NCBI GenBank assembly: GCA_964194585.1
Contig: CAXMNG010000328.1
Coordinates: 1 to 5,529, forward strand
Source: JAABYT01 sp964194585
Lineage (GTDB): Bacteria; Pseudomonadota; Gammaproteobacteria; HK1
DNA length: 5,529 nt
Direction of reading: 5' to 3'
The notes under the pieces are model-generated. The model was not told the DNA's origin, ran no database searches, and saw only the letters and a list, made by a program, of their open reading frames with translations. The first letter of the stretch is position 1. Every line of letters starts with the position of its first letter. Positions 1 to 5,253 of this stretch are shown in pieces. The translations under genes were made by a program, and so were the position numbers.

Positions 1-824
1 TCGTTGACATAGGCTTCGAGAATTTCCGCCTTGTCGTAGTGCGCCTCCAGGATCAGCGCGATGACGGCATCGTTGAGCTTGCGCCACCAGGTGCGATTCC
101 CCGACAGAAAATAGCCCTTCGCCAGCTGCTGGGTCAGCGTGCTGCCACCCTGCACCACGGCGCCGGCGCGCAGATTGGCGAGCACGGCCCGGGCAATGGC
201 GCGGGGCGAGACACCGTGGTGATGCTCGAACTCGCGGTCCTCGACACTGAGCAGCGCCGCCACCAGGCCCACAGGCACCTCCTCCAGTCGCAGCAGCACG
301 CGATCTTCGCGATGATTGGGATAGATTCGTCCGATGATCGCCGGATCCAGGCGCATCAAAGCCTGCTTTGCGCCATTCTCGCGCAACCCGGCCACCCGCC
401 TGCCGTGGAATTGAATGCGCACCCGGCGCGCCGCCTGCTCGCCATCCCAGAACTGGAAGCGGCGGGTGTGAACACGAATGTTGTCGCCGCGGCGAGTATA
501 GGTGGCGGCGCGACCGGCGGCGACGGTGCGCTGATAGCCGGCGGCTCGCAGCTCCTGCTCCAGATCGTCGGCGCCCAGCCGCATGCCCGGATACAGCTCC
601 ATCGGCCGCGCGTAAATGCGCGCCGGCACCGACCAGCGCCGGCCTTCGAATTGCCCGCGCACATGCAAATCCAGCCACGCCACGTAGCCCGTCGCCGCCA
701 GCAGCACGAGGACCAGCGCTCGGCTGACCAGGCGCCGGGCAAAGCGCCCCTGGCGGGGCCGTCGACCGGATCGGGAGCGGGATGTGGTGCTTCGGCGTCT
801 ACGGCGCCGGGTTTTGCGCGGCAT
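1..824 (-). CDS. mrcB: Penicillin-binding protein 1B (bifunctional transglycosylase/transpeptidase), N-terminal 274 residues, cut by window edge
   Basis: Class A penicillin-binding protein that polymerises lipid II into glycan strands and cross-links them at the outer face of the inner membrane. Seen: a very basic cytoplasmic tail (residues 1-31, run of Arg), one membrane anchor at about 35-53, a UB2H-like region at about 65-150 (VPARIYARP, then LYPGMRLGADDLEQEL; in E. coli this domain binds LpoB), and the start of the GT51 glycosyltransferase domain from about 165. The GT51 catalytic Glu is E195 in SVEDREF, and the second signature GGSTLTQQLAK lies at 226-236. The frame is still open at the edge with ILEAYVN, matching ILELYMN of the E. 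coli enzyme; the transpeptidase domain must lie beyond position 1. The start is the only ATG after an in-frame stop at 882-884; its ribosome site (GGTGG) is weak. It lies 108 bases after fleQ on the same strand with no clear terminator between, so read-through is possible. Identity as a PBP1b is secure. Confidence 0.95.
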   Translation of the reverse strand, partial: MPRKTRRRRRRSTTSRSRSGRRPRQGRFARRLVSRALVLVLLAATGYVAWLDLHVRGQFEGRRWSVPARIYARPMELYPGMRLGADDLEQELRAAGYQRTVAAGRAATYTRRGDNIRVHTRRFQFWDGEQAARRVRIQFHGRRVAGLRENGAKQALMRLDPAIIGRIYPNHREDRVLLRLEEVPVGLVAALLSVEDREFEHHHGVSPRAIARAVLANLRAGAVVQGGSTLTQQLAKGYFLSGNRTWWRKLNDAVIALILEAHYDKAEILEAYVN

Positions 825-897
825 TGGCCACCAGAAGGTGCGGATACGACCCTGATAGCTTATGGGAAGCCGGCGCCAGAATCAAGAATTCAAATTA

Positions 898-926
898 GAT
901 ATAAGCGCTAATCTCTTGTTTTTCAA
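898..926 (-). promoter_or_regulatory. Candidate sigma-70 promoter of mrcB
   Basis: On the minus strand TTGAAA (921-926, five of six to TTGACA) is followed after exactly 17 bases by TATATC (898-903, four of six to TATAAT). It lies in the AT-rich gap between the fleQ stop and mrcB and would give a leader of roughly 65-70 bases. A short inverted repeat, ATTAG/CTAAT (894-898 and 908-912), flanks the -10. Inferred from the sequence only. Confidence 0.45.
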
Positions 927-932
927 AGGCCC

Positions 933-2351
933 TTAGCTCAGCTGCTCCTGGGGGCGGCTGGCGTCATGGCGCCGGATCCCGAGCTTGCGCATCTTCTCCA
1001 CCAGGGTGGTGCGGCCCATGCGCAGGCGCCGGGCCGCGTGGGCGACGATGCCGCCGGCCTCGTCCAGGGCCTGTACGATCAAAAGGCTCTCCAGCTTGTT
1101 CATGTGCTCTTTCAGATCCAGGCCTTCGCTGGGCAACTGCTGGGCCGCCATGCTCGTGCCTGCGAGGGTCCCCGGGTCGTCGTCCCGTGCCGCGTGCACC
1201 CGGTACTTGTCCGGCAGGTCGCCGGCGTCGACCACACCGTGGGGAAAAAGAATCACCAGTCGCTCGATGAGATTGGCGAGCTCGCGTACATTGCCTGGCC
1301 ATCCATAGCGGCAAAGACAATCCATGGCCGCCGGCGTCAAACGTATGGAACCGCGTTTCTCATGCTCGGTCCGGTTGACGAGATCGTTGACCAACAGCGG
1401 CAGATCCTCTACCCGCGAGCGCAGAGTCGGCATTTCCATCGGAAAGACGTTGAGGCGGTAGTAGAGATCCTCACGAAACCTACCCGACGCGATGGCGCCT
1501 TCCAAATTGCTGTGGGTGGCGGCGACGATACGCGCATCGGCGGCGATGCTCTTGTTGCTGCCAACGCGCTCGAAGGTGCGTTCCTGCAACACGCGCAGCA
1601 GCTTCACCTGCATGGACGACGGCATATCGCCGATCTCGTCGAGGAATAATGTGCCCCCCTCGGCCATTTCGAAACGTCCACGCCGTGCGCTGATAGCTCC
1701 CGTGAATGCCCCCTTTTCGTGCCCGAACAGCTCGCTTTCCAATAACTCCGACGGTATGGCGCCACAATTGACCGGAACGAAGGGCTTGTAGCGACGCTGG
1801 GAGTGGTAATGGATGTTGCGGGCCACTACCTCCTTACCGGTGCCGGATTCGCCCAGCAGCAATACCGTGGCGTTGGTTTTCCCCACCTGCTCGATGAGGC
1901 GCCGCACCTTGCGCACGCCGGCGCTGCTGCCCACCAGGTTGCGAAACAGTTCCAGCGAGCGCGGACCGCCAGCCTCGCCCTTGCCGTCGGCGTGGATCAG
2001 CGCCTGATGCAGAGCGTAATGAAGATCCGGCTGACGCACCGGCAGCGAAATCGTCGCGATGGTATCGGCGTCGATTTCCCGACCCGCAGCACTGTCGGCG
2101 CCCGGGTCGCGCAGATAGATGATCGGCAGGCGCGCAGCGTAGTCTTTGATTCCCCGATACGCTTCCAGCAATCCGTCATCGCCGGTGCAGGGCGCCAACA
2201 ACACCACTTCGATGCCATGGCCCCGGGCGAATGCCGATTTCCAATCCCCGGGATCGACGACCAGCGTCGCCTCGTATTCCAGAAACTCCAAAATGCCGCG
2301 CAGGCTTTCGCCCCGCTCGGGTTTCGGATCGATGATCAGCGCGGTCGACAT
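933..2351 (-). CDS. fleQ: FleQ/FlrA-type sigma-54-dependent transcriptional activator (flagellar and biofilm master regulator)
   Basis: Bacterial enhancer-binding protein of 472 residues; Pseudomonas FleQ is about 490. It activates RpoN promoters of flagellar genes and, in pseudomonads, controls matrix genes in response to c-di-GMP. Seen, in order: an N-terminal receiver-like FleQ domain (1-115) whose third-strand position reads VVLLAPC, with no Asp phospho-acceptor there; an AAA+ domain (135-365) with Walker A GESGTGKE (167-174), the sigma-54 contact loop GAFTGA (214-219), Walker B TLFLDEI (234-240) and WPGNVREL (351-358); and a C-terminal Fis-type helix-turn-helix (about 433-458, AARRLRMGRTTLVEKMRKLGI). 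Residues used by Pseudomonas FleQ for c-di-GMP are present: LFRN (135-138, LFRS there), KEVVARN (173-179) and EHEKR (329-333). The AAA+ and helix-turn-helix regions are close to FleQ throughout, so this is not a generic NtrC protein. The ATG has only a weak upstream GCGAG. No flagellar gene is nearby; neighbours are an ars operon and mrcB. Confidence 0.93.
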   Translation of the reverse strand: MSTALIIDPKPERGESLRGILEFLEYEATLVVDPGDWKSAFARGHGIEVVLLAPCTGDDGLLEAYRGIKDYAARLPIIYLRDPGADSAAGREIDADTIATISLPVRQPDLHYALHQALIHADGKGEAGGPRSLELFRNLVGSSAGVRKVRRLIEQVGKTNATVLLLGESGTGKEVVARNIHYHSQRRYKPFVPVNCGAIPSELLESELFGHEKGAFTGAISARRGRFEMAEGGTLFLDEIGDMPSSMQVKLLRVLQERTFERVGSNKSIAADARIVAATHSNLEGAIASGRFREDLYYRLNVFPMEMPTLRSRVEDLPLLVNDLVNRTEHEKRGSIRLTPAAMDCLCRYGWPGNVRELANLIERLVILFPHGVVDAGDLPDKYRVHAARDDDPGTLAGTSMAAQQLPSEGLDLKEHMNKLESLLIVQALDEAGGIVAHAARRLRMGRTTLVEKMRKLGIRRHDASRPQEQLS

Positions 2352-2407
2352 GCGCGCATTCTCGCTTCTCTCGACGTAAAGCCCTCAGCGCGCGGCTCGC
2401 GCTGGCG

Positions 2408-2444
2408 CAATTCAAATCAGGTGCGTATCCGGATGGATGAATTG
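2408..2444. repeat. Inverted repeat in the fleQ 5' leader/start region
   Basis: CAATTCA (2408-2414) and TGAATTG (2438-2444) form perfect 7-base arms separated by 23 bases. The right arm lies where transcription from the proposed fleQ promoter would begin, so it could be an operator or an mRNA hairpin near the 5' end. No known regulator site is recognised. Confidence 0.35.
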
Positions 2445-2450
2445 AAAATA

Positions 2451-2479
2451 AGTGAAGCACGCGATCCGGGGCATGTCAA
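2451..2479 (-). promoter_or_regulatory. Candidate fleQ promoter
   Basis: A perfect -35 TTGACA (2474-2479, minus strand) is followed after 17 bases by TTCACT (2451-2456), only three of six to TATAAT, with T-rich TTATTTT just beyond. It would leave a leader of about 90 bases before the fleQ ATG at 2351. The -35 overlaps both the end of the upstream terminator's U-tract and a FleQ-box-like sequence. Confidence 0.45.
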
Positions 2480-2488
2480 AAAATTGGC
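2475..2488 (+). promoter_or_regulatory. FleQ-box-like sequence on the fleQ promoter (putative autoregulatory site)
   Basis: GTCAAAAAATTGGC matches the Pseudomonas FleQ consensus GTCANTAAATTGAC (recalled from the literature) at 11 of 13 defined positions. It covers most of the proposed -35 hexamer, so a bound protein would block polymerase. Part of the match is the A-tract that also serves the upstream terminator, so coincidence is possible. Confidence 0.35.
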
Positions 2489-2528
2489 GCATCCCGGCGG
2501 CTCGCCCCACCGCTCTTGCGTCGCCAAT
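2478..2528 (-). terminator. Rho-independent terminator of the ars operon
   Basis: On the minus strand ATTGGCG (2528-2522) pairs perfectly with CGCCAAT (2489-2483) and is followed at once by a run of six T (2483-2478). The enclosed stretch contains a second short GCGG/CCGC pairing, so the hairpin is long and interrupted. The stem begins inside the TGA stop codon of the last gene of the operon. This separates the arsS operon from fleQ transcription. Confidence 0.6.
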
Positions 2529-3157
2529 CAGTAAATGAGGAAATCCGCGAGAGCCGCCAGGTCCGCCGGCCGGTCCACGTCGCGCCGGGTGGCGAGCTCA
2601 CGCCATCGCCAACCGAGATCCCGAAACTTCTCCAAGGTCGCGGCCAGCACCTGCCCCGATCCCCACCGGATCCCGGAGAACACGTCCAAATCACTTTCCC
2701 GCACGCCGATCAGATAGTAGCCACCGTCCTCCGCCGGCCCGATGACGGCGTCGCACCCTTCGCCCAGGGCCTGGGCCGTCAGTTGCAGATCCCGCGCCTC
2801 CAGAAACGGGCAATCGGTTCCCACCAGCACGGCGCCGCTGGCAGGGCCGGTCTGTGACCGCAGCGCCAGATGCATGCGTTCGCCCAGGTCCGCGCCCTTC
2901 TGCAGGTGCACGTCCACGCCGAATTCGCGCTGAATTTCCGCGATATAAGGATGCTCACTCGCCGGGCTGCACCACAGGCCGACGGGCCCGACCCCGGCCT
3001 GGACGGCGGTGGCGACGGTGCGCCATAACATGGCGCGATGCAGATTAGCGGCACGTTCGGCACCGATGGCGGGGATCAGGCGTGTCTTTACCTGGCCGGG
3101 TACCGGCGTGCGGGTGAACACCAGCACCGGTATGGCGACTCCGGATCCCGGCGCCAC
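2528..3157 (-). CDS. TIGR04282/DUF2064-family glycosyltransferase-like protein, arsenosugar-type cluster
   Basis: A 209-residue cytosolic protein with a nucleotide-diphospho-sugar transferase fold related to nucleotidyltransferases. Seen: the N-terminal nucleotide-binding strand and loop VLVFTRTPVPGQVKTRL (11-27), LVGTDCPFL (111-119, the metal-binding Asp region), GPAEDGGYYLIG (140-151) and a late DVDRPADL (193-200). The family is repeatedly found beside arsS and TIGR04283 glycosyltransferases and is annotated as arsenosugar biosynthesis, but its exact reaction is not established to my knowledge. The start is GTG, three bases after the stop of the upstream gene, indicating translational coupling; the first eight or so residues (GSGVA and before) are poorly constrained. 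It is the last gene of the operon and ends at a terminator. Family assignment is strong; the substrate is inferred from neighbours only. Confidence 0.88.
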   Translation of the reverse strand: MAPGSGVAIPVLVFTRTPVPGQVKTRLIPAIGAERAANLHRAMLWRTVATAVQAGVGPVGLWCSPASEHPYIAEIQREFGVDVHLQKGADLGERMHLALRSQTGPASGAVLVGTDCPFLEARDLQLTAQALGEGCDAVIGPAEDGGYYLIGVRESDLDVFSGIRWGSGQVLAATLEKFRDLGWRWRELATRRDVDRPADLAALADFLIY

Positions 3158-3160
3158 TGG

Positions 3161-3850
3161 TCAGCCACGCTCGTAGCGGTGCGCAAGGCTCCGGGGATCG
3201 GCGCCCAGGGCGAAGGCCAGGCGCAGTCTCCACATGAGAATGACGGTGCGGGCGATACCATTGGCCCGCCAGCGCCGCGCCGAGGTCACGACCCTCTGGC
3301 GCAGGCACGCCGGGCGCGCGACTGCCTTCAGAAGCCGGCTGATGGCTACGTCCTCCATCAGCGGGATCTCCGGGTATCCGCCCACCATGGCGAAAACCTC
3401 GCGCTCGACGAATATCGCCTGGTCACCAGTAGCGATACCGGTGATCCGGGAGCGCAGGTTCATGAACGTCTCGATGATGCGGAAGGACCACTCGCGGCCC
3501 CACAAACGCACGTCGAAGCGACCCCAGCAGCTGATGGTGAGCGCGTGTGCGATCGCGGCCTCGGCATCGCCGGGCAGCAGGCTATCGGCGTGTAGAAACA
3601 CCAACACGTCACCGTCGGCAGCGGCGGCACCCGCATTCATCTGCCTTGCACGGCCGCGCCCCGCCACCAGCACGCAATCCGCGAAGCCTCTGGCGGATCT
3701 GCGGGTATCGTCACGACTGCCGCCGTCGACGACAATGATTTCGTGGCCCGCGCGCCGCAGGCGTGCCAGCGCCGCCAGTGTGGTGGCCAGACAATCGGCA
3801 TCGTCGACTGCCGGGATGATGATGGAAAGCCGGGGAGACGCCTCTGCCAT
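3161..3850 (-). CDS. TIGR04283-family GT2 glycosyltransferase, arsenosugar-type cluster
   Basis: A 229-residue GT-A fold glycosyltransferase of family 2. Seen: LSIIIPAVDD (8-17) opening the fold, VDGGSRDDT (41-49), GRGRARQMNAGA (64-75), the metal-binding FLHADS (85-90, in place of a classical DXD), TGDQAIFV (141-148) and GYPEIPLMEDV (158-168), whose acidic pair is the usual acceptor/catalytic site. The C-terminal stretch around 189-210 (TSARRW, then a hydrophobic VILMWRLRLAFAL) suggests membrane association but no clear transmembrane protein. It follows arsS by 40 bases and precedes the DUF2064 gene by 3, all on one strand. No strong ribosome site precedes the ATG; a small CGTG/CACG hairpin sits directly before it. 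By neighbourhood it probably glycosylates or modifies the product of ArsS; sugar donor unknown. Confidence 0.9.
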   Translation of the reverse strand: MAEASPRLSIIIPAVDDADCLATTLAALARLRRAGHEIIVVDGGSRDDTRRSARGFADCVLVAGRGRARQMNAGAAAADGDVLVFLHADSLLPGDAEAAIAHALTISCWGRFDVRLWGREWSFRIIETFMNLRSRITGIATGDQAIFVEREVFAMVGGYPEIPLMEDVAISRLLKAVARPACLRQRVVTSARRWRANGIARTVILMWRLRLAFALGADPRSLAHRYERG

Positions 3851-3890
3851 CGTGCTTACACGTTTATGCCGGGACCGGTGCGACCGCCGG

Positions 3891-4853
3891 TCAACTCAAA
3901 GCGCCGCCGCAACTGCTGCCCCGCCCTGCCGTGCATGCGTAGCAATGGGCCCGCACCGCAATGGCCCGGCCCTCCACCCCCACGTTCATGAGCTCCGACA
4001 AATGCACCCGGGATGATCCGTTGACACGCATGGGCAGTCCCAGCATTTGATTGAAATCGCAATCGTAGACATAGCCCCGCCAGTCGATGCTCAACAAGCT
4101 GCGGCACATGACGCTGTCGAGATTGTCGTCGCGGTGAGCTTCACGCAGCAACGCCAGATAGCCGTCCAGCTCGCCTTTGGAAATCAGCGTGCTGCCGAAA
4201 CGCCCTACCGGTATGTTGGCAAGAACATAAAGCTGGTTGAAGGAAACGCCATAACGCTCCATCAAGATCTTCTTGTAGTCCGGCTCCAGCGCCTGCTGGG
4301 ACGGCGGCAGTGTGGCTCCCTGCGGGTTGTAGACCAGATCCAGCGCCAGTGTCGAGCCCGGCATTCCGTAGCCGAGGGCATTCAAACGCCGCAAGCCGCG
4401 AATGCTCGCGTCGAAGACACCCTTGCCCCGCTGGGCGTTGACATTCTCTTCCAGATAACAGGGCATGGACGCCACCACGTCTACACCGTGTTCGGCGAGA
4501 AATTCTGCCAGATCTTCCTGGCCGGACACTTCCAGAATGGTGAGATTGCAGCGATCGATGACGCGCAATCCCCTTGCGCGACCTTCGCGCACCAGATAAC
4601 GGAATTGTGCGTTCAGCTCCGGAGCGCCTCCGGTGACGTCCAGGGTCGAGACGTCGGATGCGTCCAGATAACGCACAATCAGCTCGGCGGTATCGGCCTG
4701 CATCTCCTCTCGGCGTGTGGGCCCGGCGTTCACATGGCAGTGCAAACAGCTCTGGTTGCAGCGATAGCCGACATTGACCTGCAAAGTATCCAGCGGACTC
4801 CGTCGAATCGGTGGGAAATCCGTGTTGACCAGCAATGGCAGAGGATCGTGCAT
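3891..4853 (-). CDS. arsS: Arsenosugar biosynthesis radical SAM protein ArsS (cysteine form)
   Basis: Radical S-adenosylmethionine enzyme of 320 residues. In characterised members it transfers the 5'-deoxyadenosyl group to a methylated arsenical, the first committed step to oxo-arsenosugars. Seen: the [4Fe-4S]/SAM motif CNQSCLHC (Cys 32, 36, 39), the SAM-binding VTGGAPEL (73-80, the GGE-like position), the family segment VVASMPCYLEENVNAQRG (126-143, Cys 132), LDLVYNPQGATLPPSQ (171-186), Cys 250 and 265 around SIDWRGYVYDCDFNQMLGLP, and the Cys-rich tail CYACTAGRGSSCGG (304-317), probably ligating an auxiliary cluster. Some relatives are selenoproteins; here every such position is an ordinary Cys codon with no in-frame TGA. 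The ATG has a good ribosome site (GAGGG, eight bases away). First gene of the operon; no arsM methyltransferase is in the window, so the methylated substrate must be made elsewhere. Confidence 0.93.
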   Translation of the reverse strand: MHDPLPLLVNTDFPPIRRSPLDTLQVNVGYRCNQSCLHCHVNAGPTRREEMQADTAELIVRYLDASDVSTLDVTGGAPELNAQFRYLVREGRARGLRVIDRCNLTILEVSGQEDLAEFLAEHGVDVVASMPCYLEENVNAQRGKGVFDASIRGLRRLNALGYGMPGSTLALDLVYNPQGATLPPSQQALEPDYKKILMERYGVSFNQLYVLANIPVGRFGSTLISKGELDGYLALLREAHRDDNLDSVMCRSLLSIDWRGYVYDCDFNQMLGLPMRVNGSSRVHLSELMNVGVEGRAIAVRAHCYACTAGRGSSCGGALS

Positions 4854-4880
4854 GTCTGTTTCCCTCGAGATCAGGCGGCA

Positions 4881-4910
4881 ATGCTACTCACGGTAGTAGA
4901 CCATCATCAA
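4881..4910 (-). promoter_or_regulatory. Candidate arsS operon promoter with inverted repeat in the spacer
   Basis: On the minus strand TTGATG (4905-4910) is followed after 18 bases by TAGCAT (4881-4886), each four of six to consensus. Inside lies an inverted repeat, CTACT (4884-4888) and AGTAG (4895-4899), six bases apart, where a repressor could sit. It does not look like the usual ArsR operator. Position fits: about 20 bases of leader before the arsS ribosome site. Confidence 0.35.
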
Positions 4911-4922
4911 GCCGGAATAGTG

Positions 4923-4943
4923 CGAAAAAATAAATCTGTCCCC
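4923..4943. repeat. Possible relict of a REP-type element (AAATAAATCTGTCCCC motif)
   Basis: The stretch reads on the minus strand as GGGGACAGATTTATTTTTTC. Very similar sequence recurs in intergenic regions of many proteobacteria beside REP-associated (RAYT) transposases. Only one copy is visible, with no partner arm, so this is a resemblance from memory. It is followed on the plus strand by a run of eight C (4948-4955). Confidence 0.25.
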
Positions 4944-4961
4944 ATTTCCCCCCCCATTTTT

Positions 4962-4970
4962 TGCTAGACT
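4962..4970 (+). promoter_or_regulatory. Extended -10 promoter of the tRNA-Ala gene
   Basis: TGCTAGACT is an extended -10 (TGN plus TAGACT, four of six to TATAAT) 18 bases before the mature tRNA. No convincing -35 is present at the right distance. The GC-rich CCCTGCG right after it fits the discriminator of stringently controlled stable-RNA promoters. Confidence 0.6.
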
Positions 4971-4987
4971 CCCTGCGTTCGACATCC

Positions 4988-5063
<76 letters not shown>

Positions 5064-5071
5064 GGCAAAAC

Positions 5072-5106
5072 AAGGGGTTAAGTGAATACTTAGCCCCTTT
5101 TTATTT
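5072..5106 (+). terminator. Rho-independent terminator after tRNA-Ala
   Basis: AAGGGGTTAAGT (5072-5083) pairs over 12 bases, with one G-U, with ACTTAGCCCCTT (5088-5099) around the loop GAAT, followed by TTTTT then ATTT. It starts nine bases after the tRNA's CCA end. The A-rich 5' flank and T-rich 3' flank may let it work on both strands. Confidence 0.9.
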
Positions 5107-5172
5107 GCTCATTAATCTTCTATGTGCGGCGCATGTGCAGGATGCAGCACTCCCCGCCTAGACGATTTCGCT

Positions 5173-5186
5173 GTCAAATTACTGTC
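5173..5186 (-). promoter_or_regulatory. FleQ-box-like sequence upstream of the secreted repeat protein
   Basis: On the minus strand GACAGTAATTTGAC agrees with the Pseudomonas FleQ consensus GTCANTAAATTGAC (from memory) at 11 of 13 defined positions. It lies about 12 bases upstream of the TATATAAA candidate -10, over the -35 region. The same stretch read on the plus strand holds a direct repeat, CTGTCAAA (5171) and CTGTCGAAA (5182), 11 bases apart. Confidence 0.3.
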
Positions 5187-5198
5187 GAAAATGTGCAC

Positions 5199-5206
5199 TA
5201 TATAAA
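5199..5206 (+). promoter_or_regulatory. Candidate -10 region for the repeat-protein gene
   Basis: TATATAAA stands out in a 140-base AT-rich gap between the tRNA terminator and the next start codon. No acceptable -35 is found 16-18 bases upstream, which would fit activator dependence. An AGGAG (5212-5216) downstream is not placed for any in-frame start codon of the secreted protein. Confidence 0.35.
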
Positions 5207-5253
5207 TGAATAGGAGCCGTAAATTCAGTGGCAAAATTGTCGCGAGATTTCCT

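Noticed and set aside
39..911. Long plus-strand reading frame (290 codons) opposite mrcB
   Set aside because: The minus strand encodes a clear PBP1b with GT51 motifs over the same bases; the plus-strand product is low-complexity Ala/Arg/His-rich and lacks any recognisable domain.
966..2534. Plus-strand open frames opposite fleQ (966-1649 and 1803-2534)
   Set aside because: They mirror the codon bias of fleQ, whose AAA+ and helix-turn-helix motifs are unmistakable; no motif or ribosome site supports them.
3862..3893. TGA stop of arsS as a selenocysteine codon with a downstream hairpin
   Set aside because: The frame continues only nine codons to TAA with no Cys-rich match, the protein already ends at the family's usual CGGAL tail, and the CCGG/CGGT pairings downstream are too short for a SECIS.
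3038..4967. Plus-strand frames opposite the ars genes, including one of 306 codons at 4047-4967
   Set aside because: The minus-strand genes carry full family motifs. The antisense products show none, and the longest runs through the divergent promoter region into the tRNA promoter.
5229..5243. Sigma-54-like -24/-12 element (TGGCA, then GC with GG-N10-GC spacing) before the repeat-protein gene
   Set aside because: It fits the spacing and would suit FleQ, but transcription would start at about the ATG itself, leaving no ribosome site, and the -12 side (TCGC) is imperfect.
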